In this document: piece after piece, positions 16,408 to 26,496 of the stretch
Layout: each line of letters starts with the position of its first letter
Position numbering within the stretch: position 1 is the first letter of the stretch
Source of the DNA: JAAFJM01 sp964529175
GTDB taxonomy: Bacteria; Bacteroidota; Bacteroidia; UKL13-3
NCBI GenBank assembly: GCA_964529175.1
Contig: CAZGVO010000014.1
Coordinates: forward strand, 1-64,000
Direction of reading: 5' to 3'
DNA: 64,000 nucleotides
Program-made: the position numbers and the translations under genes
Notes under the pieces: model-generated
The model's database searches: none
What the model was told of the DNA's origin: nothing
Seen by the model: the letters and a program-made list of their open reading frames with translations, nothing else

Positions 16408-17405
16408 TTAAAAAGCTCAATTGGTTCTTCTATTTTGGGAGTTTCATCTATTTCGTGCAATGCATAGGTTTTACCCATTACCAAAGCACCTACTTTACAT
16501 ATAGCCCAAGGGTAGTAAAAACCCAAAGTTACAATTGATAAAAGTACTTGTTTTAAAACAAAAATGTAATCTTTTTTTGCATCTAAATCAAAACCAAAAC
16601 TATAGTTCCCTTCGCCACTTTGCATTACTGTTCGCACTACAAAGTATTTGTATAAATTAAGTAAAGCCATTGGTATATAAATACCCAAAGTAACTATACT
16701 TAAAAACAACTCTTTAAAAATATTACCACAAGCCAACCAAAAATCGGTTTCCCAATTAATAAAGTAGTTTTTATAGGTAAAATTAAATAACCAATTGTAA
16801 AACAAATAAGTATAAGGAATAACTACAAAAGCCATAATAATTTGGTAGGTGTAACCAATTCTATTAATCTGCTCTATATTTACTTTACCCGCAGTAAAAA
16901 ACACATCGCCAGTAAAAAAGTGCATAATTACTAAGGAAACAACAAACACAGGAACCATTAAAGCTAAAATAAATATAAGCAATAAATAGCTGCCTCTTCC
17001 CATAAAATTAAAACTACTTCCATTATAACTGATGCTACTTGTAAAAAAACGATGGAAATTTCTAATAGCCCAAGGAGTGTATATACAAAGGGTTACTATC
17101 ATTAATATTATGTTTGCTAATAACAAACCCATAAACCTTAAAACTGAAGCATCAAACCGAAAATTAGTCCCTTTAATCTCCACATTTTCAATGATTAATT
17201 TGGTTACATAAAACAGCAAAACCAGTATTATGAACCAAACCACAATAACAATTGGGAACATCCAACCTGGATCGATATCAAGTGGAGAAATAATTTTAAA
17301 CTGGTATAAAATGGGTAAATAGCTAGATAAAATAAAAGCCAAATAGCATAACCAAATAGGAAACAAGGCTCCACCTTGTAAATTAAATTTAAAATAACTT
17401 TTCAT
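16404..17405 (-). CDS. DUF898 (YjgN-like) membrane protein
   Basis: 333 residues with two copies of the DUF898 unit: 'FNLQGGALFPIWLCYLAF' at the N-terminus, and 'IVTLCIYTPWAIRNFHRFF' repeated as 'IVTLGIYIPMALLNLYKYF' and 'IVTLGFYYPWAICKVGALV'. At least six membrane segments are visible. The repeated 'IVTLG.Y.PWA' turn is the family hallmark. Function is unknown in all members. It is convergent with the K+ channel gene, with a 4-bp overlap of the ends. There is no clear partner gene upstream. Confidence 0.82.
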   Translation of the reverse strand: MKSYFKFNLQGGALFPIWLCYLAFILSSYLPILYQFKIISPLDIDPGWMFPIVIVVWFIILVLLFYVTKLIIENVEIKGTNFRFDASVLRFMGLLLANIILMIVTLCIYTPWAIRNFHRFFTSSISYNGSSFNFMGRGSYLLLIFILALMVPVFVVSLVIMHFFTGDVFFTAGKVNIEQINRIGYTYQIIMAFVVIPYTYLFYNWLFNFTYKNYFINWETDFWLACGNIFKELFLSIVTLGIYIPMALLNLYKYFVVRTVMQSGEGNYSFGFDLDAKKDYIFVLKQVLLSIVTLGFYYPWAICKVGALVMGKTYALHEIDETPKIEEPIELFN

Positions 17406-17489
17406 AAATTACAGTTCGTAATTATATGGAAAATTAATAATTATTTTTAACAAGCTCCTTAAAATTAATTATAAAGTAAAAAAGAGTAC

Positions 17490-17522
17490 AAAACAAAAAG
17501 CCATCAGTAAACCGATGGCTTT
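17490..17522 (-). terminator. Terminator downstream of the GT2 gene
   Basis: Stem AGCCATC (17499-17505) pairs with GATGGCT (17514-17520). On the minus strand it runs into a T-rich tail (TTTTTGTTTT). It lies 46 bases past the glycosyltransferase stop codon. Confidence 0.7.
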
Positions 17523-17566
17523 GATATTATTACTACAATATTTTGATTATCAATTACTTGTAATTT

Positions 17567-18697
17567 CTACCAAATTTTACGTTGTTTGGTAAATAACCCA
17601 ATGGTTCCAAACACATAAATGTAGATTACAAAAAGTAAATCGAACAAAATAATAAACCACGTAAGGTTTTGATATTTTAGCTTTTTAAAGGCCATAAAAT
17701 ACACTACCGATTGGCTAATTAACTTAAATAAATATGCTCCCAAAGCTATTTGCCAAAAATTTAAATCGAAGGCTAATAAAGCAATTATAGCTACATAAAA
17801 TAATAAACTAGCTGCATAAAATGTACCTAAAAGGGCTTTATGTTCTGGTTTATAATACTTTCCAGTGGTATTGTGTCTGGTTTTTTGACGACTCCAATCG
17901 CCAAAAGTTTTTTTGCTTTCGGTATAAATAAAACTGTCAGGATTTAACTGAATAGCCACATTCATGCTGTTAGCAGCACGGTTTACAAATAAATCATCAT
18001 CGCCACTCAAAATGTGTTGGTGCCAAGCAAAACCTTTTTGTTTAAAAAACAACTCACGGGTATAAGCTAAATTACGACCAACGCCCATAAAAGTGTTTTT
18101 ATTAATGGCAGCCGAAAAATAAAACATGCCAGTAATAGCACTTTCAAAACGAGCCATCAAATTTACAAAACCTTTTTGCGCGGTGTATGGCGAAAATCCC
18201 AATACAATTTGTTTGTCGTTTTCAAACTTGCTAGCCATTAATTTTAACCATTGGTTGCTAGCAGGCTTACAATCGGCATCGGTAAATAAAAGGTGCTCAT
18301 TAACAGCTGCTTTTATACCTATGGTTAAAGCAAATTTTTTGCCCGTAGGATATTTTTCTTGCTCTTTAAGTTCGCTTATTTTTAAATGAGGATATACTTC
18401 TTGGTAATATTCCAATAGTTTTTGGCTTTCATCCCAACTGCAATCGTTTACCACAATTACCTCAAAATTAGGATAATCCTGCTCTAAAATAGTTTTTAAG
18501 TTCTTTTCTAAATTTTTATACTCATTACGTGCAGCTATAATAATAGAAACAGGCGGCTGAAAATTGCTTTCAGTAGTTTTTGGTTTGTAAGTACCTAATT
18601 TTAAAAAATAGAAAAAGTAATAGTATAAAAGCACGCAAATGCTTAATGCTAAAACAATTAAAATAGAAATATTGATATAATTGAATGATATAATCAT
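17567..18697 (-). CDS. Membrane-anchored family 2 glycosyltransferase
   Basis: ATG at 18697 gives 376 residues; the three preceding codons need a TTG start. An N-terminal membrane helix (residues 5-30) is followed by a GT-A catalytic domain: 'PPVSIIIAARNEYKNLEKNL', 'VIVVNDCSWDES', the DxD-like 'LLFTDADCKPA', 'GVGRNLAYTRELFF' and an 'SGDDDLFVNRAA' acceptor motif, then 'SRQKTRHNTTGKYY' of the Q/RxxRW type. Two or three C-terminal membrane helices complete it. This is the layout of processive or lipid-linked GT2 enzymes. The sugar donor and product cannot be told. It is a single gene with its own terminator. Confidence 0.85.
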   Translation of the reverse strand: MIISFNYINISILIVLALSICVLLYYYFFYFLKLGTYKPKTTESNFQPPVSIIIAARNEYKNLEKNLKTILEQDYPNFEVIVVNDCSWDESQKLLEYYQEVYPHLKISELKEQEKYPTGKKFALTIGIKAAVNEHLLFTDADCKPASNQWLKLMASKFENDKQIVLGFSPYTAQKGFVNLMARFESAITGMFYFSAAINKNTFMGVGRNLAYTRELFFKQKGFAWHQHILSGDDDLFVNRAANSMNVAIQLNPDSFIYTESKKTFGDWSRQKTRHNTTGKYYKPEHKALLGTFYAASLLFYVAIIALLAFDLNFWQIALGAYLFKLISQSVVYFMAFKKLKYQNLTWFIILFDLLFVIYIYVFGTIGLFTKQRKIW

Positions 18698-18789
18698 AAA
18701 GCACAAAGGTAAACCTTGCTTTAACCTAATTATAGGCTAATTTTTAAACAAAGTGTTGATTGTTCTTTTTTGATTTGTTTTGAAAACAA

Positions 18790-18827
18790 AAAAACGCCAC
18801 CTCAAATAAATGAAGTGACGTTTTTTA
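18790..18827 (-). terminator. Terminator of the M16 protease gene
   Basis: On the minus strand the RNA stem AACGUCACUUC pairs with GAGGUGGCGUU using two G-U wobbles (on the plus strand these are C-A mismatches, so it works only for minus-strand transcripts). The tail is T-rich. It lies about 40 bases past the protease stop codon. Confidence 0.75.
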
Positions 18828-18867
18828 TGTATTAGTTTTACCTGAATTAATCAGGATTATTTATTTT

Positions 18868-21831
18868 TTAGTAACCAAAAATATCAGTAATACTTACTTC
18901 TACCAATTTACCATATTTAGTCAAGTCTTCCATTTTCACTTTGTCTTTTGATGCTACAATGGAGTAAAAATAAGGCTTGCCAGTATAATTATTTTTATAG
19001 AAGTTATTGATGCTTTCGAAATTTAAGTTATCAATTTGTTCGTACACATCTTTTCTTAAATCGTGGTGAACTCCCAATTTTTGATTGCTTACATAATTAA
19101 AAATAATTGATTCATCGTTGATACGCTCTGTTTCAATGCTGTTTTTAATAGAAGCTTTTGCGTTATCAATATTGGCTTCGTTTTTAGGTAACGAAGTTAA
19201 CAATTCATTCATAGCAGGAATGGCTTCATTAATTTTATCGGCTTGCGTACCCACATAAGCTATGGTGTAGTAAGGGTCAGTATTTTTACTTGGTGTTTGG
19301 TAATACGAGTAAGTTGAATAAGCCAAAGCTTTACTCTCGCGAATGGTTTGAAACACAATACTACTCATACCTCCACCAAAATATTCGTTAAACAATTGCA
19401 AAGTTGTAACCAAGGTTGAATCAAAGTTTTTATCCGATTTATTAATCCACGAAACTTCCGCTTGAACCATTTTATAATCAGTAAAATAAACGGTGTTTTC
19501 TTTGGTTTCGTTTCTGGTAAATTTAACCGCAGCAGGATATGCTAACTGTTTAGCAGGCAATTTATGAAACTGTGCTAACGATTTTTTGAAATCGGCTACA
19601 GGGCGTGGACCAAAGTAATAAATGGTGTGTTTGTATTGGTTAATTTTTTTGATGTAGTTATCAACTAAATCTTTTGCATTTAAAGCACGTAACTCAGCTT
19701 CAGTTAAATTATAAGTAGTAGGATTTTTTGCACCATACATGGCATAAGCCATCAATGCACTTCTAATGGCACCTTTGCTTAATTTAGCATCGGCTCTTCC
19801 TTTTAAAATACGCTCTACTAAATTGTTCAAAGCTTCAGCATCGGGTTTTGCATTGGCTAATAATGTTTCAAATAATTTTACAGCCGGTTCAAAATTTTCG
19901 TTTAATCCGCTCAATGTAACATACACTTGCTCATTACTAGTTGACACGTTAAAATCGCAAGCCAATTTAAAAAACTCTTTGCTTATTTGCTCGCTAGTCA
20001 TTTTATCAGTTCCTAAATATTGCAATAAATTAAAAGCTAACGGTAATTTTAAATCGTTAAATTTACCCATATCTAATACATAATATAACTGGAACAAATC
20101 GTTGTCTTTATTTTGCACGTAATAAATTGGTGCTTTTCCACCAAAATTATCAATAGTTAAATCTCTTTTATAATCAACAAAACGTGGTTTGATATTTTCA
20201 CTTGGTGTATCTTTAATTTTTGATACAAATGGAGAAACATCATCTCTATTTACATCAACTGGAGTAATGGCAGGTTTTGGAACTTTAGTTATGTTTTTAT
20301 CCTCCCCTACTTTTTTATTTACCACTACGTAATCGTTGGTAAAATATTTATTGGCAAATGCCACAATTTCGGCTTTGGTAATTTTGTTTAAATCATCCAC
20401 CATACTAACAGCATTAGCCCAACTGCGGTGTAAGGTAAATGCATCTAACATGGCGTAAGCGCGGCCTTGGTTGCTTTTTTGTTCTTCTATTTTACCAATT
20501 TTTAAATTGGCAATAATTGCTTTTAAAATACTTTCGTCAAACTCACCTTTTTTAATAATATCGATTTGATTTAACAATAATTGGCGAACTTCATCTAAAG
20601 ATTGTCCTTTTTTAGGTTTTCCGGTTAAAAATAAAATGCTGTAATCGTGATTAATCCAAGGGCTTGACGATGCAGCTAACACAGCTTGTTTTTTGATTAA
20701 GTTTAAATCAATTAAACCTGCTTTTGAATTAGCCAAAATCATATCGCACATGGTTAACAATTTTTCTTCTTGCGTGCCAGCTCCTGGCAATCTGTAACCA
20801 ATCATTAAATTTTCGGCATCAGGACCATAAATATCAACCACAGTTGGCTCACTTCTTGGAGCTTCTACCGGACTGTTAAATGTTGGAACTGGTTTGGTTT
20901 GCATGTAACTGAATTTTTCGTCAATTAAAGCTATTAACGCATCTGGATCAAAATCGCCACTTAATATAATTGCCATATTATTAGGCACATAGTAAGTATT
21001 GTAAAAATTGCGGATTTTAACCAACGAAGGATTTTTTAAATGCTCCACCGTTCCAATGGTAGTTTGTGTTCCGTATGGATGGCTTTTAAATAAATTACTC
21101 AATAACGCTTCGTAAACCTTACGACCATCGTTATCCAAACTAATATTTTTTTCTTCATAAACTGCCTCTAACTCAGTATGAAACAAACGTAAAACTGGCG
21201 CTCTAAAACGTTCAGCTTCTATGCTTAACCATTTGCCTAATTGGTTTTGCGAAATATCGTTTACATAAACAGTTTGTTCTAAACTGGTAAATGCATTGGT
21301 TCCTTGTGCACCAATGGCAGTCATCATTTTATCGTACTCATTAGCAATGGCAAATTTACTAGCTACGCCACTTACCGAATCAATTAAATGGTAAATTTGA
21401 GTACGTTTTTTTTCATCTGTCGTTTTATTGTACTGTTCGTACAATGCATCAATTTTATCTAACTGTTCTTTTTCTTTAGCCCAATCTTTGGTGCCATACA
21501 CATCAGTTCCTTTAAAAAGCATGTGCTCTAAATAATGCGCCAAACCTGTATTATCAGCCGGATCGTTTTTACTACCAGCATTGGTAGCTATAAAAGTTTG
21601 AACACGAGGTTCTTTTTTATTTACACTCATCATTACCGTTAAACCATTGTTTAACTTGTAAGTGCGCACACCTAAAGGATCGTTGGTAACAGTGGTGTAC
21701 TTGTACTTTCCATCGGGCGAGGTATGCTGTTCGGTAACATAAGCTTTGGCAAAACTAGCAGTTGTTTGTTTATTTTGAGCATTGGCTTGCAAAGCAAAAA
21801 ACAACGAAAGCACTAGGATAAAATTTTTCAT
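18868..21831 (-). CDS. Secreted M16 family zinc metallopeptidase, two-domain (pitrilysin-like)
   Basis: ATG at 21831 gives 987 residues with signal peptide MKNFILVLSLFFALQANAQ; the four codons before it need a TTG start. The inverted zinc motif HxxEH is 'HYLEHMLFKG' near residue 100, with the downstream Glu of 'ELEAVYEEKN' about 120 residues on. A second M16 half ('YFGGGMSSIVFQTIRESKAL') occupies residues 520-985 and lacks the zinc motif, as in fused active/inactive pairs. The protein is periplasmic or outer-membrane associated and degrades peptides. A conserved 'RESKALAYSTYS' R/Y-type block is visible in the C-terminal half. It is a single gene. Confidence 0.93.
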   Translation of the reverse strand: MKNFILVLSLFFALQANAQNKQTTASFAKAYVTEQHTSPDGKYKYTTVTNDPLGVRTYKLNNGLTVMMSVNKKEPRVQTFIATNAGSKNDPADNTGLAHYLEHMLFKGTDVYGTKDWAKEKEQLDKIDALYEQYNKTTDEKKRTQIYHLIDSVSGVASKFAIANEYDKMMTAIGAQGTNAFTSLEQTVYVNDISQNQLGKWLSIEAERFRAPVLRLFHTELEAVYEEKNISLDNDGRKVYEALLSNLFKSHPYGTQTTIGTVEHLKNPSLVKIRNFYNTYYVPNNMAIILSGDFDPDALIALIDEKFSYMQTKPVPTFNSPVEAPRSEPTVVDIYGPDAENLMIGYRLPGAGTQEEKLLTMCDMILANSKAGLIDLNLIKKQAVLAASSSPWINHDYSILFLTGKPKKGQSLDEVRQLLLNQIDIIKKGEFDESILKAIIANLKIGKIEEQKSNQGRAYAMLDAFTLHRSWANAVSMVDDLNKITKAEIVAFANKYFTNDYVVVNKKVGEDKNITKVPKPAITPVDVNRDDVSPFVSKIKDTPSENIKPRFVDYKRDLTIDNFGGKAPIYYVQNKDNDLFQLYYVLDMGKFNDLKLPLAFNLLQYLGTDKMTSEQISKEFFKLACDFNVSTSNEQVYVTLSGLNENFEPAVKLFETLLANAKPDAEALNNLVERILKGRADAKLSKGAIRSALMAYAMYGAKNPTTYNLTEAELRALNAKDLVDNYIKKINQYKHTIYYFGPRPVADFKKSLAQFHKLPAKQLAYPAAVKFTRNETKENTVYFTDYKMVQAEVSWINKSDKNFDSTLVTTLQLFNEYFGGGMSSIVFQTIRESKALAYSTYSYYQTPSKNTDPYYTIAYVGTQADKINEAIPAMNELLTSLPKNEANIDNAKASIKNSIETERINDESIIFNYVSNQKLGVHHDLRKDVYEQIDNLNFESINNFYKNNYTGKPYFYSIVASKDKVKMEDLTKYGKLVEVSITDIFGY

Positions 21832-22057
21832 TTTTATATTCAATTTCTATTTGGGTTTAAAATGCAATAATATAATTATAAGCCACAATATTGCTATCAA
21901 TTTTTATAAAAGGCTGTATAGATTTTTAAAAAAATGAGCATCCTAAAATAAAGTTAACCTAAGCATTGAAAATGAATATTTTATTGTAGAAAAATAACGA
22001 CAAAAGAATGGCAAGAGGAGAATATTAGGAAGAGAATTCACACAAGAAACTATGCGT

Positions 22058-23122
22058 TTATTTTCTAATAAAATACAATTCAGTTCTTCTACTTAAATTA
22101 CTTTTAGGCTTATCTTGTATTATTTCTCCTAAACCATTAAAACTAAGTTTTTCTGATGAAACACCTTTGCTTATTAAATAGTCGGCTACCTTTTTAGCAC
22201 GTTCAAAAGACAAGTTTTTGTTATAATTTTCGTTGCCTGACGAATCTGCATATGACACAATTTTTAACATTGCATTAGGAGAATTAACAATAATTGAGGC
22301 TAAACTATCTAAATACGTTTTTGATGTATCATTTAAATAACTTTCATTCGGATTATAATAAATGCTTCTTAAATATGTAGGCTCACTTATTGATAGTTTG
22401 GAATTATTATGAATATTATTATTTGAACGATTTTTATTTTCAATTTTCACCTCATCAATAAATACATAAAAGCCTCTATTATTCTTTACTTTCCTATTAT
22501 AAAGTTCATTTTTAGTTAACTTAAGTTTTTCCTCTATTTGACCAATCACCACAAATTTTTCATTACCAATGGCAATATATTCACCTGTAAATTTTAACCA
22601 CCCATTCTTAGCTGCTTCCGTTGTTTTTAATACCGAGTAATTAGCACAATTACTAGTAATTTCTGGATTACTATCTGTAAACGAAACGGTTAATTCGCTA
22701 AATCTACTTTTTGATTCCTGTGAGAACTTAGCAAATAAATTTATTTCTAAAGTATCGCCTCTTTGAACTATACTATTTAATTTGTTTAAAAGAAACTCTC
22801 TACTTCTTACATCTTTAATATTCTCAATGAATATACCAGCAAAACATTCTCCAGAATATGCTGTAGTTTCTGAATTTTTATGATTGCTTAATCCATCAAA
22901 GTTGCCATACCAAAAATAGTTAGCTGTGTTCATTTCCATCCAACTTTTTGAATTATACAAAGAAGCTAACTCCTTTTTGATAACAAATGGATTATAATCT
23001 CCAATTGTATCTTCAAAACTATAGTTATCAATGAGATTTTGGGCATAATTAGGCTGAAGTATAGCCGCAATACAAACCACCAAACACAAAAATTTAAAGC
23101 GCATAAATCTAAAGTAATTCAT
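22058..23122 (-). CDS. OmpA-family outer-membrane protein
   Basis: 354 residues with a signal peptide ending 'ILQPNYAQN'; ATG at 23104 is an equally good start. Residues about 25-220 look like a carbohydrate-binding or jelly-roll type domain ('LIDNYSFEDTIGDYNPF', 'FYVFIDEVKIEN'). The C-terminal 105 residues are an OmpA peptidoglycan-binding domain: 'LDSLASIIVNSPNAMLKI', 'YADSSGNENYNKNLSFERAK', 'VADYLISKGVSSEKL' and 'NGLGE'. Such proteins tie the outer membrane to the cell wall. It is a lone minus-strand gene; the 214-bp gap to the protease gene and the gap to prmC show no clear control elements. Confidence 0.82.
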   Translation of the reverse strand: MNYFRFMRFKFLCLVVCIAAILQPNYAQNLIDNYSFEDTIGDYNPFVIKKELASLYNSKSWMEMNTANYFWYGNFDGLSNHKNSETTAYSGECFAGIFIENIKDVRSREFLLNKLNSIVQRGDTLEINLFAKFSQESKSRFSELTVSFTDSNPEITSNCANYSVLKTTEAAKNGWLKFTGEYIAIGNEKFVVIGQIEEKLKLTKNELYNRKVKNNRGFYVFIDEVKIENKNRSNNNIHNNSKLSISEPTYLRSIYYNPNESYLNDTSKTYLDSLASIIVNSPNAMLKIVSYADSSGNENYNKNLSFERAKKVADYLISKGVSSEKLSFNGLGEIIQDKPKSNLSRRTELYFIRK

Positions 23123-23308
23123 AATGCATGAATTTGAAAATTATTTTTTGAATTTACAGTGAAACCATACACTTTTAGTTTAAGAATCTTGACTTAATAG
23201 TTTTTTATATTTATGATAATTCAAATGCTGTGCATGAACTTTTAAAAGAAAAAACACTGAATTAGAGGTTATTAAATATTAAAAATCAAACCTTAATTAC
23301 CCTTTTTC

Positions 23309-24169
23309 CTAACCTTTCCTGGCCAAAACCATCCTATCATTTCCGTTAATATCTTGTAAAAGCTGTATGTCTACAAAGCCTTTTTCTACTAGCATATTTA
23401 CCGTTTGGTTGCCAAACTGTTGGTTAATTTCAAAAAACAAATAACCGTTGGTTTTTAAATACTTTAGTGCATAATTTGCTATGGCTTCGTAAAATAAAAG
23501 TGGTTTATTATTGGCTACAAATAGCGCTTGGTGAGGTTCAAAAGCAAGCACATTTTCATGCATGTTTTCTTGCTCGTTTTCTAAAATATAAGGTGGGTTA
23601 CTCACCATTATATCAAAAACTTGTGCTGTTTCGGCTTGGTTTATGTTTAAAATATCATCTTCCACAAACTGAATTTCTGCATTTAACTCCTTGGCATTTT
23701 GCTCGGCAATGGCTAATGCAGTTCCACTTTTATCAAGCGCCCAAACGTGTGCATGAGGCAAGTTTAATTTTAACGAAATAGCTATACAACCTGAACCTGT
23801 TCCTATATCTATAATTTTAGGATTTGAGTTAGCTAAACCCTCATTGTTAGCAACGGTATTTAAAATCAATTCAACCAATTCTTCGGTTTCGCTACGTGGT
23901 ATTAAAGTATCAGGTGTAACTATGAATTTATTGCCATAAAACCACGCATTTCCTAAAATATACTGCATAGGTTCGTGCTTGAGCAATCGGTTTAAAATAT
24001 CCATTAAGTTAGCCTCTTCCCCATCAGATAAAGGCTTATTTAACATTTTTATTTGATGCGGTTTTACCAACAACACCTCTTCAAAAACCTGATTGGTTAT
24101 GGCTTGTGCTTCATCCCAAGCATAAATTGTTTGAAGTTTTTCAAGGTAAAATTGGTAAGCAGTATGCAC
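23309..24169 (-). CDS. prmC: Peptide chain release factor N5-glutamine methyltransferase PrmC
   Basis: 286 residues from a GTG start (no ATG nearby). An N-terminal helical domain (1-85) is followed by the methyltransferase domain: 'LIPRSETEELVELIL' (89-103), the SAM-binding loop DIGTGSGCIAISL (121-133), and the catalytic NPPY at 191-194. The enzyme methylates the Gln of the GGQ motif in release factors RF1 and RF2 in the cytoplasm, which improves translation termination. The length matches the family. Upstream, in promoter position, lies an AT-rich repeat array (24176-24272). Confidence 0.94.
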   Translation of the reverse strand: MHTAYQFYLEKLQTIYAWDEAQAITNQVFEEVLLVKPHQIKMLNKPLSDGEEANLMDILNRLLKHEPMQYILGNAWFYGNKFIVTPDTLIPRSETEELVELILNTVANNEGLANSNPKIIDIGTGSGCIAISLKLNLPHAHVWALDKSGTALAIAEQNAKELNAEIQFVEDDILNINQAETAQVFDIMVSNPPYILENEQENMHENVLAFEPHQALFVANNKPLLFYEAIANYALKYLKTNGYLFFEINQQFGNQTVNMLVEKGFVDIQLLQDINGNDRMVLARKG

Positions 24170-24175
24170 AATTAT

Positions 24176-24272
24176 TTATTTGGAGATTTAGTGATTGGTT
24201 GATTTGGAGATTGTTAATTAAGTGATTGGTTAATTAGGAGATTTGTTGATTTAGGGATTGGTTGATTAGAAA
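24176..24272. repeat. Degenerate tandem array upstream of prmC
   Basis: Three imperfect units of about 30 bases, each built from 'GATT(T)...AGTGATTGGTTGATTTGGA'-like words, start near 24184, 24208 and 24239. The array occupies the space directly upstream of the prmC start codon. Confidence 0.6.
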
Positions 24273-24349
24273 TATAATATTTGTAAATGGTATACAGTTT
24301 CAGCTATAATTCATTTCAGTGAAATCTGTGTAATCTGTGGCTTATCTAT

Positions 24350-24871
24350 TTAAAAATTACGTCCCAAACTAACTCCAAACCAGTTAATTACCTTATCATC
24401 ACGGTAATGAGGTGTATAAACTATGCGCAGTAATGTTCCATTATTATCAATTACTCTAAAACCCAAAGCAGCTGTTGGAAAAACCTCACGCTCCAAAAAG
24501 TTTTTGGTGGCCAAAGTATAACCTGCCCCAATTTCTAACTTTTCTTTGCGTTTGCCCAATACCAAACTGGTAGTAAACGGCATGGCTACCGAGTTTTTTT
24601 CTAAATAAACGCTATTTAATAATCGGTAATCGAGTGGACAAAAACCAAACCCAACTCGTCCAGTCCATGTTAATGTTCTAGCTTGATTTTGGAATAAATA
24701 TTTTTCGTAATTGGCACTCCAAAGCAATGCTGCGCCACCTAACTCCACGAACCAATTATTGGTTCCTTTGGGTTCCACATAAGGCTCTACAAAATCATCA
24801 TCGTACTGAGCTTGTAAATTATTTATGCTAATAATAAATAATAAAAAAATTGTGAATTTTAAACGTAACAT
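24350..24871 (-). CDS. Hypothetical outer-membrane beta-barrel protein
   Basis: 173 residues with signal peptide MLRLKFTIFLLFIISINNLQAQ. The mature part is a series of amphipathic strands ('WFVELGGAALLWSANYEKY', 'LTWTGRVGFGFCPLDYRLL', 'LEIGAGYTLATKNFL', 'LLRIVYTPHYRDDKV') ending with the terminal Phe typical of outer-membrane barrels (VSLGRNF). The size suits an eight-strand barrel. No family name can be given. It is divergent from the membrane-protein gene at 24886 with only 14 bases between the start codons. Confidence 0.65.
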   Translation of the reverse strand: MLRLKFTIFLLFIISINNLQAQYDDDFVEPYVEPKGTNNWFVELGGAALLWSANYEKYLFQNQARTLTWTGRVGFGFCPLDYRLLNSVYLEKNSVAMPFTTSLVLGKRKEKLEIGAGYTLATKNFLEREVFPTAALGFRVIDNNGTLLRIVYTPHYRDDKVINWFGVSLGRNF

Positions 24872-24885
24872 TTGTGCAAGTATAA

Positions 24886-25722
24886 ATGAAGTTAAGCAGG
24901 CTAAAAAAAATAATTTACTTTTTACATTGGGGTAGTTTCGATATTTGCCTTGGCGTAATCAGTGTAATGATCCCGCTTTATTACTTAGCAACTATAAAAC
25001 CCTCGTTATCATGGTTTTTTATTTTACCAAGCACTGTTTGGCTTATTTATTTTCTTGATCATTTTTTCGATTCCAAAAACAATTTAAACCCAATTAGCAG
25101 CAGGCATTTATTTATTCAAAAACATTTGCTCCCATTTAAAATATTGGCAATTACCATAGTTTTAAGCAATGCTTACTTGGTTTTTACCCAATTAAGTTTA
25201 ACCATTATTATTAAAAGTTTGATTTTAGTAGCCTTATGTATAACTTATTTTTTGCTCAATTATTTTAAAATAAAATGGTTTACCAAAGAGTTTTTTGCCG
25301 CATTAATTTATGCCCTGGGAATTGGTATTTATCCTTATTTACTAAATTCAGGAAATGTTATTTCACACTTTTCAATTCAACGTTATTGTATTCAACTATT
25401 TACATTGGCTTTTATTAATTTATTACAAATAGCAGTTAGAGAAACCGAGCAAGATAAAATTTCGAAAAGCATCAATATTTCAAATATTATTGGCAGTTCC
25501 GCATCGACTATTTTACTAATAACTAGCTATTTAGCAGCAGCAGTTTTATTGTATGTATTCAACTTTCAATTTGCAATAACTTTAGCTTTTACAGTTTGTT
25601 ATATTATTCATTTACTGCATTTTACCAAAATAACCAACCACTGTTACCGAATTATAACCGAATATAGTTTTATGCTAATTGGTTTGATATATTTAATAGG
25701 TGAAATTATTTTTTTAAAATAA
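24886..25722 (+). CDS. Polytopic membrane protein, possibly UbiA-like
   Basis: 278 residues with about eight or nine hydrophobic segments. Early in the protein 'WLIYFLDHFFDSKNN' (about residues 52-66) resembles the aspartate-rich loop that follows the second helix in UbiA-superfamily prenyltransferases, but the second Asp-rich loop is not clear; 'RETEQDKISKS' is the nearest candidate. I therefore call it UbiA-like with low confidence. It is divergently arranged with the barrel protein gene, so the two promoters must overlap the neighbouring coding sequences. Confidence 0.45.
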   Translation: MKLSRLKKIIYFLHWGSFDICLGVISVMIPLYYLATIKPSLSWFFILPSTVWLIYFLDHFFDSKNNLNPISSRHLFIQKHLLPFKILAITIVLSNAYLVFTQLSLTIIIKSLILVALCITYFLLNYFKIKWFTKEFFAALIYALGIGIYPYLLNSGNVISHFSIQRYCIQLFTLAFINLLQIAVRETEQDKISKSINISNIIGSSASTILLITSYLAAAVLLYVFNFQFAITLAFTVCYIIHLLHFTKITNHCYRIITEYSFMLIGLIYLIGEIIFLK

Positions 25723-25812
25723 AAATGAACCACATAGAACATAGAAAAATAGATTTTTGTGTTCGGGGGAATTTCGCACAACTTATTTATTGTAAAATTA
25801 TTTTATTGCAGT

Positions 25813-26445
25813 TTAAAATCTCACTCCAAAAACAAAAGTATTTATTGGATTAAACAATTCAACATAATTAGGATTTAAACTACCATCAAAAATTTGTCTA
25901 TGATAGCCAATACAAGTTTCGGCACTTAAATAAATATGATTAGTAGGATAATATTTTACTCCAAAACCTATAACATAATTTAAGTAATGATTGGTTAAAT
26001 CAAAATTGTTAGAAGCTGGCGATTGGTTATTTATTCTTGTATTTACACCTTTATTGTTAAAGCATCTGTAGCCAATATCGATAAAAGCAAATGGTTTAAT
26101 CTTTTTGCTGCCAAAAACTCTTTCAATTCCAATTTTATAATCTTGCGTTTTAATTATTCCAGATGAATAAAAAGTGCCACTAGCCACTATCCAATCTGCA
26201 TAACTTTCGCTGTACGATTCGTTTTTGTTATTGAACGAAAAACGTAATAAATAGGTATTATTTAAGTTTCGTTTGTATTGCAGTCCAGTTAGTATAAAAT
26301 GCTTTAAAGATGATTTATTTGATATTGTTCCAAACTCATATTCATTATTATATAAATTCAATCCAAACTCGTTTTTAGGCAAATTATTTTGAGCAAAAAT
26401 ATTTGATACAAACAAAAGCGCTGCTATTAAATAAATTGATTTCAT
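25813..26445 (-). CDS. Hypothetical outer-membrane protein
   Basis: 210 residues with signal peptide MKSIYLIAALLFVSNIFAQ, followed by alternating strands ('LTGLQYKRNLNNTYLLRFSF', 'YKIGIERVFGSKKIKPFAFI', 'LNYVIGFGVKYYPTNHIYL') and the terminal 'VFGVRF'. The pattern and the C-terminal Phe are those of a small outer-membrane barrel. No family is recognised. It lies 52 bases downstream of the GreA-like gene on the same strand; whether they share a transcript is unclear. Confidence 0.6.
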   Translation of the reverse strand: MKSIYLIAALLFVSNIFAQNNLPKNEFGLNLYNNEYEFGTISNKSSLKHFILTGLQYKRNLNNTYLLRFSFNNKNESYSESYADWIVASGTFYSSGIIKTQDYKIGIERVFGSKKIKPFAFIDIGYRCFNNKGVNTRINNQSPASNNFDLTNHYLNYVIGFGVKYYPTNHIYLSAETCIGYHRQIFDGSLNPNYVELFNPINTFVFGVRF

Positions 26446-26496
26446 AATGATTACAAATTGTAAATCGAATTTAAAAATAATTTACCTAATTAAAAA

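Noticed and set aside
23467..23781. Plus-strand frame of 104 residues opposite prmC
   Set aside because: It lies wholly antisense to the conserved prmC catalytic domain and has no signature of its own.
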